A DNA stretch of 44,819 nt from Sphingomonas sp. GTDB taxonomy: Bacteria; Pseudomonadota; Alphaproteobacteria; Sphingomonadales; Sphingomonadaceae. The first letter of the stretch is position 1. Every line of letters starts with the position of its first letter. The notes under the pieces were generated by a model that worked only from the letters and a program-made list of their open reading frames with translations, had not been told where the DNA came from and ran no database searches. A program made the translations under genes and the position numbers. The stretch is taken from the NCBI RefSeq assembly GCF_023266535.1, contig NZ_JAHFPY010000010.1, forward strand, positions 1 to 44,819, in the 5' to 3' direction. Positions 40,424 to 44,819 of the stretch are shown here, one piece after another.

Positions 40424-41118
40424 GCGTTTCCTTCGTCTACAAATACATCAGCCGCGCCCGGCCGCGCGGAGTGGCCGCGCTCTAGCCCAGCATCGGGATC
40501 AATGAAAGCTTGCCACCGGTTGATGGCGAGAGTGACGCGCCTTGCGGCGGCGGCATCGGTCAGGGCGATATGTACCACATTTTCGCGGCCCAGCGCCATC
40601 GACAAGATGGTGCGTCCTTCGGGAAAAACCAGGCCTTGGGCGTCGCCGCCGCCAACCCGCCAGGCCTGATCGAGCGTGCGATTGCCGTCCTCGCCGGCGT
40701 CAGCGGCATGGATCAGCAGATGGACCTTGCCGGCACGCGCCGCCTGGTCGATCCGCTCGGCTCCGGTCAGCAGCGTGCCACCGCGAGCCTCTAGCCCAAG
40801 CCGGTCAAGCGCCTGTTGGCGCAGCGCGGTCTCGATCCGCTCGCCGAGGTCGGCGGGGACGTCGAGTTCGCTCGTGTTGAAGGCGCGGGCCAGCGCACCC
40901 TTGAGCTTGCCCTTGGCGTTGGCCTCGTCGAGGGCCTTGCGGCCGACGCCGATCCACGCCCCGCGACCCGGCGCGCGGGCGCGGACATCGGGCGCGACCT
41001 GATTGTCAGGACCGAGGGCAAGCCGGATCAGCTCCTCTCGCGGCGCGGTCCGCCGGGTGAGGATGCAGCTCCGCTCGGGACCGTGAGCGTCTAGCGGATC
41101 ATTCTGAGGATCCCGCAT
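40420..41118 (-). CDS. YlxR-family RNA-binding protein with L7Ae-like extension
   Basis: A 232-residue protein. The first 90 residues carry the YlxR/DUF448 domain (RSCILTRRTAPREELIRLA, GRGAWIGVGR), a predicted RNA-binding fold usually encoded between nusA and infB. The rest includes GTLLTGAERIDQAARAGKVHLLIHAADAGEDG, resembling the L7Ae/YlxQ fold that is separately encoded in Gram-positives, as is usual for alphaproteobacteria. GAGGAGG precedes ATG 41118, and the start overlaps nusA by 20 bases. Probably acts in transcription-translation coupling or RNase P regulation; evidence is by family only. Confidence 0.9.
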   Translation of the reverse strand: MRDPQNDPLDAHGPERSCILTRRTAPREELIRLALGPDNQVAPDVRARAPGRGAWIGVGRKALDEANAKGKLKGALARAFNTSELDVPADLGERIETALRQQALDRLGLEARGGTLLTGAERIDQAARAGKVHLLIHAADAGEDGNRTLDQAWRVGGGDAQGLVFPEGRTILSMALGRENVVHIALTDAAAARRVTLAINRWQAFIDPDAGLERGHSARPGAADVFVDEGNA

Positions 41119-42736
41119 CGGCGGCCTCCTCAGATTCAGGCTCGTCCTCGAACCAGTGCGCGCGAGCTGCCATGATGATCTCGTTGCCCTGCTCTTCGCT
41201 GAGGCCATAGTCGGCCAGCACGCCGGCCTTCTCCTCGGTGCGCTTGGGGGCGGTTTCGGCCCGGCGGCGCGGCTCCTGGCGCTTCTTCTGGATGAGCTCG
41301 TCGGTGGCGAGGTCGGCGAGGTCGTCGAGCGTGCGGATATTGGCCTTGCCCAGCGTCACCAGCATCGCTTCGGTGAGGTAGGGCAGCTCGGCCAGCGCAT
41401 CCTCGACACCGAGCTTGCGGCGCTCTTCGCGGGACGCGGCTTCGCGGCGCTCGAGTGCCTCGGTGGCGCGGCTCTGCAGCTCCGAGGCAATCTCGTCGTC
41501 GAGACCCTCGATCGAGGCGATTTCGTCGACCTCGACATAGGCGACTTCCTCGAGGCTGGTGAAACCTTCGGCGACCAGCAGCTGGGCCAGCGTCTCGTCG
41601 ACGTCGAGCTGTGTCTGGAACAGTTCCGACCGCTCGACGAATTCGCGCTGGCGCTTCTCGGAGGCGTCGGCCTCGGTCAGGATATCGATCTGCGAGTTGG
41701 TCAACTGCGAGGCCAAGCGGACGTTCTGGCCGCGGCGGCCAATCGCCAGGCTGAGCTGGTCGTCGGGCACCACCACTTCGATGCGGCTTTCTTCCTCGTC
41801 GATCACGACGCGGCTGACGGTTGCCGGCTGGAGCGCGTTGACGACGAAGGTCGCGGTGTCCTCGCTCCACGGAATGATGTCGATCTTCTCGCCCTGCAGC
41901 TCCTGGACCACCGCCTGGACGCGGCTGCCCTTCATGCCGACGCAGGCGCCGACCGGGTCGATCGAGCTGTCGTAGCTGATCACGCCAATCTTGGCGCGCG
42001 ACCCCGGATCGCGAGCAGCGGCCTTGATCTCGATGATGCCGTCGTAAATTTCCGGCACTTCCTGCGCGAACAGCTTCTTCATGAAGTCCGGGTGCGCACG
42101 GGAGAGGAAGATTTGCGGGCCACGGGTTTCGGCCGAGACGCGCAGGATCAGCGAGCGGATGCGGTCGCCGACGCGGACCATTTCGCGCGGGATCTGCGCG
42201 TCGCGACGGATGACGCCCTCGGCGCGGCCCAGGTCGACCACGACGTGGCCGAACTCGACGCGCTTGACGACGCCGGTGATGACTTCGCCGGCGCGGTCCT
42301 TGAATTCCTCATATTGGCGCTCGCGCTCGGCGTCGCGGACCTTCTGGAAGATGACCTGCTTGGCGGCCTGGGCGGCGATGCGGCCGAACTCGATCGGCGG
42401 CAGCGGATCGACGATGAAGTCGCCGACAGCGGCGCCGGCCTGGAGCTTCTGGGCGCCCTTGGGGTCGATCTGCTTGAAATGGTCCTCGACCTCCTCGACC
42501 ACTTCGAGGACCCGCCACAGGCGAAGATCGCCGGTTACGGGATCGAGCTTGGCGCGGATGTCGTTCTCGGCACCGTAGCGGGCGCGGGCGGCGCGCTGGA
42601 TCGCGTCTTCCATCGCCTCGATGACGATGGCCTTGTCGATCAGTTTCTCGCGCGCGACTGCGTCGGCGATGGCCAGCAGTTCGGCCTTGTTGGCGGTGGC
42701 AGCGGCGGGAGCGCCAGATGCTGCTGTCGTGGCCAT
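41099..42736 (-). CDS. nusA: Transcription termination/antitermination factor NusA
   Basis: A 545-residue RNA polymerase-binding protein. It has an N-terminal domain (IADAVAREKLIDKAIVIEAMEDA), S1 (GEVITGVVKRVEFGHVVVDLGRAEG), and two KH domains (VGACVGMKGSRVQAVVQEL; SLAIGRRGQNVRLASQL). Two C-terminal repeats follow, plus an acidic tail. ATG 42736 is preceded by GGAAGG with a 9-base spacer; a TTG three codons earlier is possible. It lies between rimP and the YlxR gene in the conserved order. Confidence 0.97.
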   Translation of the reverse strand: MATTAASGAPAAATANKAELLAIADAVAREKLIDKAIVIEAMEDAIQRAARARYGAENDIRAKLDPVTGDLRLWRVLEVVEEVEDHFKQIDPKGAQKLQAGAAVGDFIVDPLPPIEFGRIAAQAAKQVIFQKVRDAERERQYEEFKDRAGEVITGVVKRVEFGHVVVDLGRAEGVIRRDAQIPREMVRVGDRIRSLILRVSAETRGPQIFLSRAHPDFMKKLFAQEVPEIYDGIIEIKAAARDPGSRAKIGVISYDSSIDPVGACVGMKGSRVQAVVQELQGEKIDIIPWSEDTATFVVNALQPATVSRVVIDEEESRIEVVVPDDQLSLAIGRRGQNVRLASQLTNSQIDILTEADASEKRQREFVERSELFQTQLDVDETLAQLLVAEGFTSLEEVAYVEVDEIASIEGLDDEIASELQSRATEALERREAASREERRKLGVEDALAELPYLTEAMLVTLGKANIRTLDDLADLATDELIQKKRQEPRRRAETAPKRTEEKAGVLADYGLSEEQGNEIIMAARAHWFEDEPESEEAADAGSSE

Positions 42737-42741
42737 GTTCT

Positions 42742-43278
42742 TCAACCTTCCGTCTTGATCAAATCGGCGCCTTCGGTGCTGAGCGGCGCGGTGGCGTTAA
42801 TAAGCTTGTCGGTCAAGAGCAGCTTGGCCGATGCAATGTTGGCGAAAGCGACCTGCCGCTCGCCCTTGGGCGTGGCGATGCAGATCGTTTCACCGGAAAT
42901 TCCGTCAATGATCCCGGACACCTGCTTGGCGCCGTCGACCGGCTCGACATATTTGATCCGCGCTTCGTGCCCGGCCCAGTCGGCGAAGTCGGCGCGGCGG
43001 GTCAGCGGCCGGTCGATGCCGGGCGAGGAAACTTCCAGCCGGTAACCGCCGTCGATCGGGTCACGGCCAGCCGCTTCCTCGGCATCGAGCAGGTCGCTGA
43101 GGCTGCGCGAAATCTCCGCGCAATCGTCGATCGTCAGCTGGCGGGTGTCGGGCCGTTCGGCCATCACCTGCAGCGTCGGGTCCGATGAGCCGCCAATCAT
43201 CGCCACGCGCACAAGGTCGAAGCCCAATTCCTTGACGGCGGGCTCGATCAGACGAGCGATGGCGGCGGTATCGGTCAA
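42742..43278 (-). CDS. rimP: Ribosome maturation factor RimP
   Basis: A 178-residue 30S maturation factor recognised by LIEPAVKELGFDLVRVAMIGG, RLEVSSPGIDRPLTRRADF and KLLLTDKLIN. I chose TTG 43278 (TTG ACC GAT ACC, LTDTAAIARL) because GGAG lies about 6 bases upstream and relatives start MTDTA. TTG 43296 would add MEFGDR with no better signal. The rare TTG start may limit expression. It is the first gene of the nusA-infB unit, 5 bases ahead of nusA. Confidence 0.94.
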   Translation of the reverse strand: MTDTAAIARLIEPAVKELGFDLVRVAMIGGSSDPTLQVMAERPDTRQLTIDDCAEISRSLSDLLDAEEAAGRDPIDGGYRLEVSSPGIDRPLTRRADFADWAGHEARIKYVEPVDGAKQVSGIIDGISGETICIATPKGERQVAFANIASAKLLLTDKLINATAPLSTEGADLIKTEG

Positions 43279-43367
43279 GCGATCTCCAAATTCCAAAACT
43301 TCTCGGCGCCGAACCCCTCCGGGCTCAGCCTCAACGCCTTAACGATGTCGAGTAGAGTGGCCGCCAT

Positions 43368-43386
43368 ATAGGCGCGGGGCGCCTAT
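43368..43386 (-). promoter_or_regulatory. Hairpin in the leader of the rimP-nusA unit
   Basis: ATAGGCGC/GCGCCTAT with loop GGG, a perfect 8-bp stem about 90 bases before rimP. It may be a leader or processing hairpin near the operon promoter; no U-run follows. Confidence 0.4.
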
Positions 43387-43437
43387 TCCGCAAGCGAAGG
43401 TTGGCGAGTAGAAGAAGCACAAGATTTGCCTTGAGGA

Positions 43438-43926
43438 ATGCAGATGTTTTTGTTCGCGGCTGCACTCATAAGCCTTCCGGGCAGCGTGGCCGAGGTCGTA
43501 TCTCCGAGCGGCCGGTACTCAGTGATCAACATCAATCGCGATCAGGCGCCAAATCACGCTCTTTGGATCGAAGATCGCCGAACCAAATTCAAGCGAAAGC
43601 TCATGACCTACAACAGGCATGTTGACGTTGGTTGGTCTCCAACCTCCCAGCACATCTTCATCAATGACTATGCTGAGAGCAACGAAGCCGATTGCATTCT
43701 GTTTGACGTAAAGGCGCGCCAGATACTCAGCGTTTCGGCACTGTTGAGAGACCAGTTTCAGGCGTGGGGCATTGCCGGAGTGGGTCACCGTTATGTGAGA
43801 TGCACGACCTGGCAACAGAGCAGTGTTGCGGTCACGATTATGGCCTATGGCACCGCTAAACCATCAGGCTTTGAAAGGCGGATTATTCTCGACCCGCTAA
43901 CTCGCAGAGTTATCTCAGTTCGTTAG
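43438..43926 (+). CDS. Secreted hypothetical protein (162 aa)
   Basis: A protein with a short signal-like start (MFLFAAALISLPGSVAEV) and a mature part with SPSGRYSVININ and VDVGWSPTSQHIFINDYAES, motifs reminiscent of beta-propeller blades. Two Cys residues (EADCILFD, RCTTWQQ). No family recognised. GAGG precedes the ATG; ATG 43444 is also possible. Its composition is AT-richer than the surrounding genes. The stop overlaps that of the convergent membrane protein gene by 4 bases. Confidence 0.68.
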   Translation: MQMFLFAAALISLPGSVAEVVSPSGRYSVININRDQAPNHALWIEDRRTKFKRKLMTYNRHVDVGWSPTSQHIFINDYAESNEADCILFDVKARQILSVSALLRDQFQAWGIAGVGHRYVRCTTWQQSSVAVTIMAYGTAKPSGFERRIILDPLTRRVISVR

Positions 43927-44411
43927 TGGCCAAGGGCGGTGTTCTCGGCCTTGATCCTGACCGTCAAAATCACTGCGTTAAGTAGGGAAAAGATGATGGC
44001 GATATCCCACAGGCCGAACACCAGCGGCAGGACCGCGACCTCGCCGATCACCACTAGGTAGTTGGGATGCCGAACGAAGCGGTAGGGGCCGCTCGCCACC
44101 AACGCTTCGCCGGGTACGACGATGATCCGCGTGGTCCAGCGGGGGCCGAGCGTCCGGAGCACCCAAACACGGCCCGCCTCGATCAACAGGAACAATAGCA
44201 GGAACGGGATATCGATCGGGCGGCCCGGCGCCAGCCACCACAAGGTGATCAGCCAGGCGGCATGGAGGGCGACGATCAGCGGATAATGGCTCGCCCCGAC
44301 TTCGTGCCCGCCCGCGGCCAACAGCTGTTTCGTGTTGGCCTGGGCCAGCGGCAGTTCGACGAGCCGCTGCAGCGTGACGAAGGCCAGCAGCGCGATCGAC
44401 GGCCAGATCAT
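43923..44411 (-). CDS. Isoprenylcysteine methyltransferase-like membrane protein, PKS-linked
   Basis: A 162-residue protein with about four or five membrane helices. It carries VASGPYRFVRHPNYLVVIGEV, the cofactor-binding motif of the ICMT family, and ends RIKAENTAL. Members next to type III polyketide synthases are likely to O-methylate alkylresorcinol or alkylquinone-type products. ATG 44411 overlaps the polyketide synthase stop by ATGA, so translation is coupled. This placement, more than the motif, supports the function. Confidence 0.85.
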   Translation of the reverse strand: MIWPSIALLAFVTLQRLVELPLAQANTKQLLAAGGHEVGASHYPLIVALHAAWLITLWWLAPGRPIDIPFLLLFLLIEAGRVWVLRTLGPRWTTRIIVVPGEALVASGPYRFVRHPNYLVVIGEVAVLPLVFGLWDIAIIFSLLNAVILTVRIKAENTALGH

Positions 44412-44819
44412 GGGCACTCGAGTAGCATCCCGGCGCAGGTGAAGCCGGGGCCGAAGGCGGTCATCAACACAGTCTCGGGAAGACCGCGGGCGATCAGGCG
44501 CTCCAGCACGAACAGCACCGTCGGCGCGCTCATATTGCCGCAGTCATTGAGCACGTCGCGCTCCAGGTCGAGTGTTCCGACCGGCAGTTCCAGCGAGCTT
44601 TCGATGGCGTCGATGACCTTGACCCCGCCGGGGTGGCAGCAGAAGCGGTCGATCCCGGAGCGGCTACGGCCCATGCCGGCCAGCATGCCGTCGACCGCGT
44701 CGGCCAACTCGGCCTCGACAAAGGGCGGAATGGCGCGATCAAACACCACCGCGAAGCCGGGATCTTCGACCCGCCAGCCCATGATGTTCAGCGTATCCGG
44801 CCACATCCGCTCGCCCGCG
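44408..44819 (-). CDS. Type III polyketide synthase, C-terminal part
   Basis: The frame stays open to the window end, so only the last 137 residues are seen. They include the catalytic His in FCCHPGGVKVIDAIE and the catalytic Asn in NDCGNMSAPTVLFVLE, the hallmark of chalcone-synthase-like enzymes (the Cys lies outside). The final TAFGPGFTCAGMLLE matches the conserved GFGPG-containing end. It makes aromatic polyketides from acyl-CoA starters; the product here is unknown. Coupled to the methyltransferase-like gene downstream. Confidence 0.93.
   Translation of the reverse strand, partial: AGERMWPDTLNIMGWRVEDPGFAVVFDRAIPPFVEAELADAVDGMLAGMGRSRSGIDRFCCHPGGVKVIDAIESSLELPVGTLDLERDVLNDCGNMSAPTVLFVLERLIARGLPETVLMTAFGPGFTCAGMLLECP

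Noticed and set aside
38411-40669. A 752-codon open frame antisense to infB
   Set aside because: It is a GC-driven shadow of infB; the translated protein is low in complexity and fits no family.
41156-43045. A 629-codon open frame antisense to nusA and rimP
   Set aside because: It is the same kind of shadow; the real genes on the other strand are unmistakable.

Overview
This 44.8 kb window is a piece of a GC-rich alphaproteobacterial chromosome, most likely from the Sphingomonadales. The reasons are the PrsK/PrsR exosortase-type two-component pair, several lipoprotein families common in sphingomonads (DUF4893- and DUF6491-like), a YlxR protein with a C-terminal L7Ae-like extension upstream of infB, and the rimP-nusA-ylxR-infB-rbfA and truB-rpsO-pnp gene orders. 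The assignment rests on protein features I recognise, not on a database search. I saw no rRNA, CRISPR array, complete insertion sequence or replication origin.

Layout. 1-2.3 kb: the end of an ABC-F ATPase, convergent with a Tat-exported DUF885 protein. 2.4-7.6 kb: a minus-strand unit prsK-prsR followed by a GGDEF/EAL c-di-GMP enzyme, which looks like envelope or exopolysaccharide control; it is divergent from a GDP-mannose synthesis gene (manC-like) that overlaps an aldo/keto reductase gene. 9.8-15.4 kb: a signalling island with a RsbW-like kinase, a FecR-domain protein, an OmpA-like lipoprotein, a CHASE2-SpoIIE phosphatase, a metallo-beta-lactamase-fold protein and a STAS protein. It has the parts of a partner-switching circuit but no visible sigma factor. 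15.4-20 kb: metabolic and envelope genes (DUF4893, an isoprenylcysteine-methyltransferase-like protein, 3-hydroxybutyrate dehydrogenase, a YpfJ-type metalloprotease, an NADP-dependent oxidoreductase) and tRNA-Ala(CGC). 20.2-24.3 kb: a five-gene minus-strand run of secreted His/Met/Cys-rich proteins, a beta-barrel candidate, an NTF2-like protein and a membrane cytochrome c, facing two tandem YgaP-like small membrane proteins; a metal (copper-like) response is the best guess. 24.3-28.7 kb: an accessory patch of small unknown genes, a gene shortened by an in-frame stop, a nuclease with a zinc ribbon, one AT-rich membrane protein gene, and several repeated hairpin elements. 28.8-43.3 kb: the RNA/translation block pnp, rpsO, truB ... 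rbfA, infB, ylxR, nusA, rimP, all on the minus strand, broken between truB and rbfA by about 4.5 kb carrying tdk, a site-2 protease homologue, a GNAT acetyltransferase and unknown proteins. 43.4-44.8 kb: a secreted unknown protein, then a methyltransferase-like membrane protein downstream of the end of a type III polyketide synthase gene.

The most unusual signal is non-coding. Three copies of a roughly 110-130 bp element (about 24346, 27635 and 37789) each fold into three successive hairpins. The loops and linkers are conserved, while the stems differ by paired, compensatory substitutions. One copy fills the infB-rbfA junction. Two other palindromic repeat types and a reused terminator hairpin also occur in the window.
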